From Psychrobacter faecalis (GTDB lineage Bacteria > Pseudomonadota > Gammaproteobacteria > Pseudomonadales > Moraxellaceae), in assembly GCF_016107575.1 (NCBI RefSeq), contig NZ_JABAST010000027.1, positions 1-38,943 on the forward strand: 38,943 nt of DNA, in the 5' to 3' direction. Within the stretch, counting starts at the first letter, position 1, and every line of letters begins with the position of its first letter. Under the pieces are notes generated by a model that was not told where the DNA came from, searched no databases, and was given only the letters and a program-made list of their open reading frames with translations. A program made the translations under genes and the position numbers. Below, piece after piece: positions 25,032-32,836 of this stretch.

Positions 25032-27896
25032 ATGACAGATATCATTACTGTTAAGCAGCTAAATTTCAATCTTTTAGGTAGGTTTTTTGGTAATAAGAGT
25101 TTAATGCTGACAGAACAAGGTCTGTCTTTAGAAGCTAAAGGACGCGCGAAAGAGCTTATATCGTTCTCTGAGGCTCAAAAATTCGTCTATTTAGAAGGCG
25201 GTATTTTTGGTGCAACGCTATACGTCTTTGACGGAAAAGACTTTAAGGGACACAAGTTTTTATCCAAAACAGATGTCGTAGCATTTGTAGAATCTGCCAA
25301 CAAAAAAATTGCCCATGGCATACAGCCTCGCCTTATAGACTCAATCGACCTTTTTAACGCCCAAGTGCTGACTCTCTATCCTCGAGGGTCTCGAGTAGAA
25401 CAAATCAAATCTATAGCGAGTGAGTTATTACCCTTTTACAAAGACACAAATACGCCTTGGCACTATTTCAACAATCCTAATTTGCATAATGATATTCAGA
25501 CTATTTGCGACCAACATCCTCTTACACAAGAAGGATTAGGCGCCTATCATGAAACCTTCAATTTAGAACAAAGAAGATCATTTTTTGATAACGTAGAGTC
25601 CAACCCTCTAACCCATGAGCAACGGCTTGGCGTACTGCGCTCCAATGATAAAAACATGGTACTTGCGGCAGCTGGTACAGGAAAAACATCCGTTATGGTT
25701 GCTAAAGCTCTAGATCTTATTGATCGTGGCCTTGTCGTACCATCTGAAATATTAATACTAGCCTATAATAAATCTGCGGCTGAAGAGTTAAAACAACGCT
25801 TAGCTGATAAGGCAAATAATGCGGGTATAGAGCTAATGGAACACCCCCAAATTTCAACCTTTCATGCATTGGGTCGTGGCATTTTAAGAGAGTCTGGCAT
25901 TCCTACCTATATGAGTGTTTTGACTGAAGACAGCTTAAAATTAGATATGTGGGTGACAAACTGGGTAATAAGTTATTTGAGACAGAATCCAAAACGATTG
26001 CTTAGTTTCATCTCTTTGTTTCCAGAAGCTGTAAATCCTTTCGACTTTAGCACTCAAGCTGAGTATGAGAACCACATTAGAGACAATGAATATAGAACCC
26101 TTAAAGGTGAGCTGGTAAAGGGTTATCAAGAACTGAAAATAGCTAATTGGTTGGCTTTGCATAAAATACCTTATGAGTACGAAGCGCCTTATGTGAGCAA
26201 GCGGCGAATTGATGTAGGTTATGACTATCAACCTGATTTTCATATTGCTAACTCTAATATTTATATCGAACACTTTGGTATTGATAGACAGGGAAATACG
26301 CGCTCTGATATCAATAAAAAAGACTATAACGAGTCAATAAAAAGCAAACGTAAATTGCACGATGAGTGCAGCACCATCTTAGTAGAGACCTTTCATTATG
26401 ACTGGGTTGAGGACGCGTTAGAAGAGAGGCTTGAAGAGCGGTTAGCAGCTGTTGGAGTGATTCCAAATAAAAAAGCTCTAGATGAAACCTTAAATGAGCT
26501 ACTTGTAGAACTGTCTGATGGTAAGCAGGTTGCTACTTGGAGCAAGATGCTGGTTAAGTCGTTACAGGCCATTCGGTTTGAAAGGCTAAATGAAAATGAC
26601 ATATTTGATCGGCTAAAAAAAGCTAAGATATCTCAGCCAAAACAAAAAACACGCATTTTGAATGATTTACATGAGGCGTATGTTGAGGAGCTTGCAGCGA
26701 ATAACTCTATCGATTTTGACGATATGATCATTCGTGCTATTGAGGTTATAAATAACAATAAATACAAACCTAAATGGAAATATATTTTAGTTGATGAATT
26801 CCAAGACATATCAGCTTCTCGCATGGATTTTATAAACAGTATTATTGCAAAGGGCCCTGATCCTTCGTTGACAGTGGTTGGTGACGACTGGCAGTCTATT
26901 TATAGATTTGCAGGAGGTAAACTTGAGCTGACTACTAGATTCAATGAATTGGTAGGGCCTCATAGCCTAACTATGCTTCAAAAGACTTTTCGCTATAACA
27001 ATAGCATTGCTGATACTGCAGGCAAATTTGTTATGGAGAATCCTGAGCAATATAAAAAACATATTCAAACGCATGAAGTAGTAAATGAGCCACAAGTCTA
27101 TTTGTTAGATGATGACTCTAGCAAGGAAAACGGTTTATACAGTAGAGTGCATGAGGTGGTCAATGAAATTAGAGAGAGCGACCCTAACGGTTCAATAGCC
27201 GTCATTGCAAGGTATAACTATCTGCTCAAAGAATCGCGTGACTTTTTGGGGAAAAAAGATTCGAAAGGTATTAATTTTTGGAGCTTTCATAAGTCAAAAG
27301 GGTTAGAAGCAGACTACTGCATCTTAATTGGTTTTTTCCAAGGAAAGAGTGGCTTTCCTAACGGGAATCGTGAAGATGCTATCCCTGAAGCGCTACTTCC
27401 AACATTAGATCCGTATCCTCATTCTGAAGAACGACGTTTGCTGTATGTAGGTATCACACGTTGTAAAAAGAAATCTTATATTATTGCAAATCCGACTTCA
27501 CCATCAGAGTTTGTCAGTGAATTACTTAAACCTAAATACGATATCAATATCGTATCTCAAGAATTTCAAGAGCATAATAGGAAAATATTCAAATGCCCTA
27601 ACTGTGCAGATGGCTATTTACGTCTAATAAAAGGCAGATATGGTGATTTTTACGGCTGTAGCTCTGGTAAAGGCTGTAAGGTAGGTAAAGCACGCGTATG
27701 TAAAGAGTGTGGTGCACCCTCTGTTGACAGAGAAAATGAGAGTAGATGCAATAATATAGAGTGCGATAACTCAGCAAAAATCTGTAATAAATGCGGTCGC
27801 CCTATGAAAATGCGTGATGGTAAGTATGGTAAATTCTGGGGTTGTAGCGGTTTTGGTATTTCTGGCGATCAATGTAAAAATACTATAAAAATATAA
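25032..27896 (+). CDS. Helicase-IV-like UvrD/Rep helicase with embedded PD-(D/E)XK-like nuclease and zinc ribbons
   Basis: A 954-residue SF1A helicase, much longer than E. coli HelD (684). Residues 1-100 resemble the helicase-IV N-terminal domain. The Q-motif Gln197 and Walker A AAGTGKT (213-219) are followed, inside the 1B/2B part (about 355-455), by a segment with a conserved-looking ELKIANWL helix, YQPDF (Asp402) and YIEHFG (Glu413). This fits a PD-(D/E)XK-like nuclease fold. Walker B is VDEFQD (588-592), and motif VI is RRLLYVGITRCKK. The C-terminus (853-954) carries twelve cysteines in three C4 zinc ribbons of topoisomerase type, ending KFWGCSGF...CKNTI. Probably a nuclease-helicase acting on foreign or damaged DNA. 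Codon use is AT-rich compared with the core genes. Confidence 0.85.
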   Translation: MTDIITVKQLNFNLLGRFFGNKSLMLTEQGLSLEAKGRAKELISFSEAQKFVYLEGGIFGATLYVFDGKDFKGHKFLSKTDVVAFVESANKKIAHGIQPRLIDSIDLFNAQVLTLYPRGSRVEQIKSIASELLPFYKDTNTPWHYFNNPNLHNDIQTICDQHPLTQEGLGAYHETFNLEQRRSFFDNVESNPLTHEQRLGVLRSNDKNMVLAAAGTGKTSVMVAKALDLIDRGLVVPSEILILAYNKSAAEELKQRLADKANNAGIELMEHPQISTFHALGRGILRESGIPTYMSVLTEDSLKLDMWVTNWVISYLRQNPKRLLSFISLFPEAVNPFDFSTQAEYENHIRDNEYRTLKGELVKGYQELKIANWLALHKIPYEYEAPYVSKRRIDVGYDYQPDFHIANSNIYIEHFGIDRQGNTRSDINKKDYNESIKSKRKLHDECSTILVETFHYDWVEDALEERLEERLAAVGVIPNKKALDETLNELLVELSDGKQVATWSKMLVKSLQAIRFERLNENDIFDRLKKAKISQPKQKTRILNDLHEAYVEELAANNSIDFDDMIIRAIEVINNNKYKPKWKYILVDEFQDISASRMDFINSIIAKGPDPSLTVVGDDWQSIYRFAGGKLELTTRFNELVGPHSLTMLQKTFRYNNSIADTAGKFVMENPEQYKKHIQTHEVVNEPQVYLLDDDSSKENGLYSRVHEVVNEIRESDPNGSIAVIARYNYLLKESRDFLGKKDSKGINFWSFHKSKGLEADYCILIGFFQGKSGFPNGNREDAIPEALLPTLDPYPHSEERRLLYVGITRCKKKSYIIANPTSPSEFVSELLKPKYDINIVSQEFQEHNRKIFKCPNCADGYLRLIKGRYGDFYGCSSGKGCKVGKARVCKECGAPSVDRENESRCNNIECDNSAKICNKCGRPMKMRDGKYGKFWGCSGFGISGDQCKNTIKI

Positions 27897-28210
27897 TAAA
27901 TAAAAATTCTGTCTAGTCACTCTAATGCATACCTACTAAGGCGTGTCATCAATTAACAAGGTTACATTAGAATAATCTATACCTATGGTTAACCGATCGG
28001 GCTCTTTCATTAGTTCGGTTCCACTAATGAGGACTCGAAATCAACGTCATTGACGCTTTTAAAGATACCATTTTTAAGAGAAATTCAGCAGCAGTTATTA
28101 TTACGGATAGTTGGCTAGGTGAAGACTTAATCTGGTCATTGTTGAACTAGTTCCACTCGTTCCGAAACAGCTGAAAACATGAACTTTAGTTATCAAGCAG
28201 AGAAAATGAT
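27897..28210. other. Intergenic segment with direct repeat and possible decayed coding remnant
   Basis: 314 bp between the nuclease-helicase and the two-gene module. It contains the left direct repeat and then an open, start-less stretch of 39 codons (28031-28150, ending ITDSWLGEDLIWSLLN and TAG) that may be a relic of a deleted gene. That reading is weak since short open stretches occur by chance. Confidence 0.35.
27940..28039 (+). repeat. Diverged direct repeat, left copy
   Basis: A 100-bp sequence starting GGCGTGTCATCAATTA and ending GAGGACTCGAA. It matches the 99-bp sequence at 31027-31125 in the same orientation at roughly 70-75% by eye; the best-conserved words are CTATACCTAT and GGTTCC. 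The two copies bracket the two-gene module at 28211-31043. Confidence 0.6.
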
Positions 28211-29395
28211 ATGTCCGAAGGATTGACTGAATCAGAAAAATTTGTGAACTCTATATGTGAGAGAGCTTTTCTTAATCTTTGGACTCATCCAAATCCGATT
28301 GGAAAAAAAGAAAAAGAGCTTTGCGATTGCTTAATTGTCTGTGGTAAACACATCGTCATCATTTCTGTAAAAGATATTAAGTACAAAGATACAGGGGATG
28401 AAGCAGGCTTTAAAAGGTGGACTAAGGCTGCAATAGATAAATCGGCTTCTCAAATATGGGGCGCTGAAAGATGGTTGAATTCTTCAGTTGAATTCACTAG
28501 GCACGATGGCCGACAAGTCGAATTGCCTCCAAAAGAAAATCGAATCGTACATCGAGTATCAGTATCACTTGGCTCACAGCGTAAAATACCAACACAGTCA
28601 GGTGATTTAGGAAATGGTATCGTGCATGTCTGCGATGAGTTCAGTCTTGGAGCAATTTTTGGTCTACTGGATACGATCACAGATTTTGTTAATTTTTTGA
28701 CCGAAGTTGAGGGTTTAATAAAAAAAGCTATTATAATTTTCAGCGGCGGAGGAATAGAAGATTTATTAGCAATTTATTTGTTAAACAACTATTCATTCCC
28801 TTATAAAGAAGCTGACCTGCTAATAATTGACGATACAGTTTTTAAAGGATTCATAGACTCTGATGACTATAAATCTATGCAGGAGTCATATAAGGATTCG
28901 TATTTTTGGGATAAGCTAATAGAGCACTTTATTGGTGATCTTCTTACAGACGGTATGTTTGAATATGGCGCAAATCAGGTCACTGATAGCCAACACGCTC
29001 TTATCCAAATGGCTTTCCAGCCCCGTAGTCATCGAGCAAATCTAGTTGATGCCTTTTCTGAATTTTTGCAAAAACCAGAGTTAAAAATTGCTGCAAGAGT
29101 AGTACTGGCACACCAAAACACAGCATTTGTATTCCATTTAGGGCCAAGTAGTGATCGAGAAGCTCGGGTTCAAGAGCTAGGGTTAAGGTGCTTAGTTGTT
29201 AGAGGTCGACTTCCCGATGTCAAAATTGTAGTTGGTATTTCCAGAGATAAGCTAGGCCCGTCAGTGGATGGTTATTCTCATGATATTGTTTATGTGGACA
29301 TTCCAGAATGGGATGATGATTTCGAAGAACAAGTAAATAAAATACAAAAAGAGCTAGGCTATTTTGAAAATGCATCTTGGGCTAAGAGGCCATAA
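28211..29395 (+). CDS. Unknown protein with N-terminal PD-(D/E)XK-like domain (first gene of putative defence module)
   Basis: A 394-residue protein. The N-terminal 60 residues read as a restriction-endonuclease-like core: a helix with Glu residues (ESEKFVNSICERAF), then KELCDCLIVCG (Asp39), and HIVIISVKDIKY with Lys54 two residues after Ser52. The order acidic residue, hydrophobic strand, x-x-K is that of PD-(D/E)XK nucleases, with Ser in place of the usual Glu/Gln. The middle (about 165-300) is helical with a TDSQHALIQMAF segment. The C-terminal 90 residues form an alpha/beta part (RVVLAHQNTAFVFHL, then IVVGISRDKLG). No signal peptide. It is followed after 46 bp by a second unknown gene on the same strand, so both are probably one operon. 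Proteins with this N-terminus occur in accessory regions, as far as I recall; function is not established. Confidence 0.6.
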   Translation: MSEGLTESEKFVNSICERAFLNLWTHPNPIGKKEKELCDCLIVCGKHIVIISVKDIKYKDTGDEAGFKRWTKAAIDKSASQIWGAERWLNSSVEFTRHDGRQVELPPKENRIVHRVSVSLGSQRKIPTQSGDLGNGIVHVCDEFSLGAIFGLLDTITDFVNFLTEVEGLIKKAIIIFSGGGIEDLLAIYLLNNYSFPYKEADLLIIDDTVFKGFIDSDDYKSMQESYKDSYFWDKLIEHFIGDLLTDGMFEYGANQVTDSQHALIQMAFQPRSHRANLVDAFSEFLQKPELKIAARVVLAHQNTAFVFHLGPSSDREARVQELGLRCLVVRGRLPDVKIVVGISRDKLGPSVDGYSHDIVYVDIPEWDDDFEEQVNKIQKELGYFENASWAKRP

Positions 29396-29441
29396 AATGC
29401 TTAATAAGACGCTACTTTAGAACAAGGAAGGATTTTTAAAT

Positions 29442-31043
29442 ATGTCACAAAACCTTTTTGAAGACTTTATCGATTTTTTATCTAATAAGCACGGCGAAGA
29501 ACTTTGGGTCACCGTTTATAAGCGCGAGCCGATCAACAATACAGCCCATGATGGCACAATGTATTGTGCACTTGTTAAGAAAGAAAAATCAGAACATACA
29601 ATGGAAAGGCCTGGCTGGGATTTGATGGTAGGTAGTGGAGGGCCAGGTTTTAGTATGTCATACGAGGATGGTGAAGAAATTACTACTTACTACACTGATC
29701 CAGACGATGACTTTTTGAGACCAGTTCTGGTTCGTGACTTTCACGGTAGGAAAGAAGATTACATTGAAATACTTGAAGAGTTCCGCCTTTTTCATAATTT
29801 ATACCATGATAATGAAAGTGGTTCATTTATTAGTTTTGACGAAGTGGGTGACGAAGTTGAAGTAATAAAGGTCGAGCGCAATGAAGTAAAAATTCGAAGG
29901 CGATACTTGCGCTCTTTTATGGCTGCCCGTCAAATGAACCTACTCCTATATTTTGAGCTTACTCGGCACTACCGTGAAAGCGTTGCCTTTTCTGATGACA
30001 TAAAGAATGAGTCACTTGTATATACGATCTATTCGGGTGACTCTTATTCGGATGGATACACATCTTTTTCTAGGATATTAGGAAAAAAACTAATTAGATG
30101 TGAGATAGTGGAAAAGTGTGGCGTATGGCCATTTGAGCAAGAGAAAGAATATCAGAATTTCATTATTGGTGGTGATACTGATGAACCTGAAATATTTTCT
30201 TGTAACCCTGATGAATTAGCTAATTATTTTGGTGCCAATCCAGATTCTCCACACTACTTAACGCCTGTATTTTTTCGAAAGGAAGTTATGCAGAAATATT
30301 ATAGTTCTTCCGACTATAAAATTACAGATGGGTATTTAGATAGAACAGGCGCGTGGAGATTGAGATTTGACAATAACTCACCAAATCATGTGTCAGTATT
30401 TTTAGGTGATCTAGGTCAGGACCTACCTAGCAAGGAGCAGGTTTATTGGAAAAGCTTTAATTTAATACCCGATGAAAGAAAAATAAGTAGAACAAATTTT
30501 GAGCGGAGTTTTCTAGGCAATTTCTACGATGCAGAAAACCCAGAGCACAGATTTAAGCAAAAATTTAGAGATATTCAGGAATATTGGAATAAAAAATACG
30601 GGTGGTATCTTTTCTTACCGCTTTCAATTAAAGATGAGCATTTTTATGAGTCTATACGATCAATGCTAACCAACGATCAATCAGAATTTGATGCGCAAGT
30701 GCTTGCTCTTACAAAAGCAACTATAGACTCGATAAATGTTAAGTCACTTAGGGATCACCTCGAAGTAATAGATAAGTCGATCAAATCTATATCATTAATG
30801 GAAGTTCTTCTTGAAAGGTTAGAATCTCAAAATTTATCCGCTCTATCCAGTCTGCTGAGAGGAGTTCAATCGGTTAGATCAACTGGTGTTGCGCATAGAA
30901 AAGGCACCGAATACGAAAAGACCATTTCCAAGCTGAAAATTAATGATGGGGATTACTCTTCTGAGTTTGATCAGCTTTTATTGGGGATGCTCTTTCTTTT
31001 TGATGAGATTATGAAATTAGATTTAGGGCGTGACACCAATTAG
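29442..31043 (+). CDS. Unknown large protein with C-terminal HEPN-like RxxxxxH motif (second gene of putative defence module)
   Basis: A 533-residue soluble, acidic protein, not assignable to a named family. The N-terminal half is beta-rich with many Tyr/Asp residues (YEDGEEITTYYTDPDDDF). The middle has a WGF-like SFNLIPDERKISRTNFERSFLG block. The last 150 residues are all-helical and contain VRSTGVAHRKG (Arg479, His485), an R-x5-H arrangement as in HEPN ribonucleases, embedded between long helices. An AAGGA ribosome-binding site precedes the ATG by about 11 nt. The final codons (GRDTN and stop) fall inside the right direct repeat, so the C-terminus was probably shaped by the repeat. Together with the preceding nuclease-like gene it forms a compact two-gene operon. 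Confidence 0.6.
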   Translation: MSQNLFEDFIDFLSNKHGEELWVTVYKREPINNTAHDGTMYCALVKKEKSEHTMERPGWDLMVGSGGPGFSMSYEDGEEITTYYTDPDDDFLRPVLVRDFHGRKEDYIEILEEFRLFHNLYHDNESGSFISFDEVGDEVEVIKVERNEVKIRRRYLRSFMAARQMNLLLYFELTRHYRESVAFSDDIKNESLVYTIYSGDSYSDGYTSFSRILGKKLIRCEIVEKCGVWPFEQEKEYQNFIIGGDTDEPEIFSCNPDELANYFGANPDSPHYLTPVFFRKEVMQKYYSSSDYKITDGYLDRTGAWRLRFDNNSPNHVSVFLGDLGQDLPSKEQVYWKSFNLIPDERKISRTNFERSFLGNFYDAENPEHRFKQKFRDIQEYWNKKYGWYLFLPLSIKDEHFYESIRSMLTNDQSEFDAQVLALTKATIDSINVKSLRDHLEVIDKSIKSISLMEVLLERLESQNLSALSSLLRGVQSVRSTGVAHRKGTEYEKTISKLKINDGDYSSEFDQLLLGMLFLFDEIMKLDLGRDTN

Positions 31044-31125
31044 CACAGATATTTCAGGCTAAGCTATACCTATAGTGAATCAATCAGACGCTCTAAGTGG
31101 TTTGGTTCCCTAGTGAGGACTTGAA
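31027..31125 (+). repeat. Diverged direct repeat, right copy
   Basis: Partner of 27940-28039, same orientation, starting GGCGTGACACCAATTA and ending GAGGACTTGAA. It begins inside the 3' end of the preceding gene. Spacing between the two starts is 3087 bp. Confidence 0.6.
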
Positions 31126-31268
31126 CCTTCGGCTGTAGGTTAATGTTATCAAGGTTTCAACTTACGGAAATAGTCACAGTGTACTTCGTAGTGTACCTAA
31201 AATACATATTCTATCTGTGATCGGTGCGCTATAAAGGTATCGAACAGCCAGCTTTCTATAGGTAAATG

Positions 31269-31790
31269 TTATAAACTTTTCAAAAACGTTTTAGCCTCAA
31301 TGGGCTTAGTAAGCTCAATAAATTTAATATGCTGGTATTGAGGTTTGTTTATTAACTGACGAACCTTTTTACGATTTTTCTTATGCGTTGTGATCGTCCA
31401 CCAAATAATAGATTTTTTGGAAAACAGTCTTGTTAAGCTCTCTACATTATTGGTATCCCACAGCTTCTTTCTACTAATAGTCCTAAATATGGCACGCCTG
31501 AAAGCACGAGACAACACTAATGGAAACGAATAGTTCAGCCAAATGACGGTGTCGATATCTTTCCATTTTATAGGTATCGTCCGACTATAATTGCCATCTA
31601 ATACAAACGCTGGCTTATCTAGCGCCTTTTCAATATGTGTGATAAAGGTTTCATCATCAACATGCTCCCAATCATCCAGCCAAAATAATCCGTCCATTTC
31701 AACATATGCACAGTTAAGTTTATCTGCTAGAGCTTTGGCAAACGTAGATTTCCCTGAACCTGATGTACCTAACACGTTGACTCTTTTCAT
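31269..31790 (-). CDS. P-loop kinase-like protein (adenylate kinase/topology-modulation type)
   Basis: A 173-residue nucleotide-binding protein with Walker A GTSGSGKST at 8-16, the MDGLFWLDDW segment and FVLDGNYS strand typical of the small kinase family often annotated as FlaR-like topology modulation or adenylate-kinase-related. A lid-like basic region (RAFRRAIFRTISRKKLW) follows. Family members transfer phosphate to unknown small molecules. GAGG lies about 10 nt before the ATG. Convergent to the two-gene module, with the right direct repeat between. Accessory cargo; no further role can be read. Confidence 0.75.
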   Translation of the reverse strand: MKRVNVLGTSGSGKSTFAKALADKLNCAYVEMDGLFWLDDWEHVDDETFITHIEKALDKPAFVLDGNYSRTIPIKWKDIDTVIWLNYSFPLVLSRAFRRAIFRTISRKKLWDTNNVESLTRLFSKKSIIWWTITTHKKNRKKVRQLINKPQYQHIKFIELTKPIEAKTFLKSL

Positions 31791-31848
31791 GGTTATATTA
31801 CCTCAAACAATTATGAATATTTCAGCAATATTCGAAAAAAGGCACGTA

Positions 31849-31932
31849 GTATACCCTAAGGGAACCACCTATTTCACCCTTCAAACCTATTAACAGACCA
31901 CTTAAAACAGACTGCTATAATGGAACCACTTA
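31849..31932 (+). repeat. Long inverted repeat flanking the recombinase, left arm
   Basis: About 84 bp, imperfectly matching the reverse complement of 32584-32668. The inner 24 bp (31909-31932) match 22/24, the outer 23 bp (31849-31871) match 17/23, and the middle about 24/32. Ends just before the recombinase gene. Confidence 0.65.
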
Positions 31933-31942
31933 TAACAGACTA
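31898..31942 (+). repeat. Pair of 17-bp direct repeats before the recombinase gene
   Basis: CCACTTAAAACAGACTG (31898-31914) and CCACTTATAACAGACTA (31926-31942) repeat with a 28-bp period, two mismatches. They lie immediately upstream of the start codon. The layout suggests binding sites for the recombinase (crossover or autoregulation). Confidence 0.6.
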
Positions 31943-31954
31943 TTTTAGGTGTTT

Positions 31955-32587
31955 ATGTTTATTAGAGCGTATCTACGAGCGTCTACCAAAGAACAAGATG
32001 CTAAGCGTGCTAAAAGCGAGCTCATAGCATTTGCCAACGATCATGGCCACAAAATTGCTGCCTTCTATGTCGAAAACGAATCAGGAGCTATCTTGGTGCG
32101 ACCCAAGCTTATGCAGCTGATTGAAGATGCTCATAAGGGCGATGTGATCTTAGTTGAGCAGATTGATCGCTTGGCACGTTTGAACCAAGCTGATTGGGAT
32201 ACGCTCAAAAGAATGCTATCAGAGAAAAAGCTCTCTATCGTATCAAAAGAGCTGCCGACCTCATATATGGCGCTTCAACCTGAACGCAGTACAGAATTTA
32301 TGAGCAGTGTATTGCAGGCCATTAACTCGATGATGCTGGATATGCTCGCAGCCATTGCTCGAAAAGACTATGAGGATCGCCGTAACCGTCAGATGCAAGG
32401 TATTGCTCGTGCTAAGGCAGAAGGTAAGTATTCAGGACGTAGGAAAGATACGGAAAAGCGCAAGATCATCGCTAGTCTGCTCAAATCAGGTCATAGCTAT
32501 TCTGATATTCAAAAAATGACCAAGTGCTCACGGCATCTGATCGCTGATGTAGCCAAGGAAAGACCGAAGATGCTCAGTACTCATTAA
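31955..32587 (+). CDS. Small serine recombinase (resolvase/invertase family)
   Basis: A 210-residue site-specific recombinase. The N-terminus MFIRAYLRASTKEQDA holds the nucleophile Ser10; EQIDRLARL is the conserved DRLxR block, and the long E helix is followed by GRRKDTEKRK. The C-terminal HTH lies in the SGHSYSDIQKMTKCSRHLI segment. A GTG two codons upstream is possible, but ATG at 31955 matches the usual family start. The gene is enclosed by long inverted repeats and preceded by two direct repeats, so it probably acts on neighbouring DNA. The PinR-like branch occurs on plasmids and mobile elements of this group of bacteria, as far as I recall. Confidence 0.92.
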   Translation: MFIRAYLRASTKEQDAKRAKSELIAFANDHGHKIAAFYVENESGAILVRPKLMQLIEDAHKGDVILVEQIDRLARLNQADWDTLKRMLSEKKLSIVSKELPTSYMALQPERSTEFMSSVLQAINSMMLDMLAAIARKDYEDRRNRQMQGIARAKAEGKYSGRRKDTEKRKIIASLLKSGHSYSDIQKMTKCSRHLIADVAKERPKMLSTH

Positions 32588-32668
32588 GTGGTTCCACTAC
32601 AGCAGTCTACTATGAGTAGTCTATTAATTGATTAATGAGCCTTTTTAGATAGTTCCGCTGGGATATAC
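32584..32668 (-). repeat. Long inverted repeat flanking the recombinase, right arm
   Basis: Partner of 31849-31932. It starts within the stop codon region of the recombinase. Total span with both arms is about 820 bp. Confidence 0.65.
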
Positions 32669-32772
32669 CCAAAAAATAATAATATTGTTATGGCTCTCTT
32701 TTATCTTAGCTCCCAATTTCTTAGGGATGATTACCCCTGGTTATTAGTCCGAAATATTTATGCTCAAAACAA

Positions 32773-32805
32773 AAAAAGCAGGCGATGATTCATCGCCTGC
32801 TTTTT
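32773..32805 (-). terminator. Terminator of the adhesin gene
   Basis: AAAAAGCAGGCGATGA and TCATCGCCTGCTTTTT form a GC-rich 16-bp stem with a one-base loop and T-runs on both strands, 32 bp after the adhesin stop codon. Confidence 0.9.
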
Positions 32806-32836
32806 ACTAATATATTACAGTTGGCCTCGCACAAAA

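Noticed and set aside
24788..27896. Intact Gabija system
   Set aside because: The OLD part ends right after Walker A, and the helicase resembles helicase IV with extra domains rather than GajB.
27940..31125. Minus-strand words like GGTTCAAGTCC in the direct repeats resembling tRNA T-arms
   Set aside because: The T-stem pairs only partly and no acceptor or anticodon arm can be folded, so not called as tRNA fragments or att sites.
21557..32668. Complete boundaries of the tRNA-Val element
   Set aside because: No duplicated tRNA-Val 3' end was found in the window, so the right end cannot be placed.
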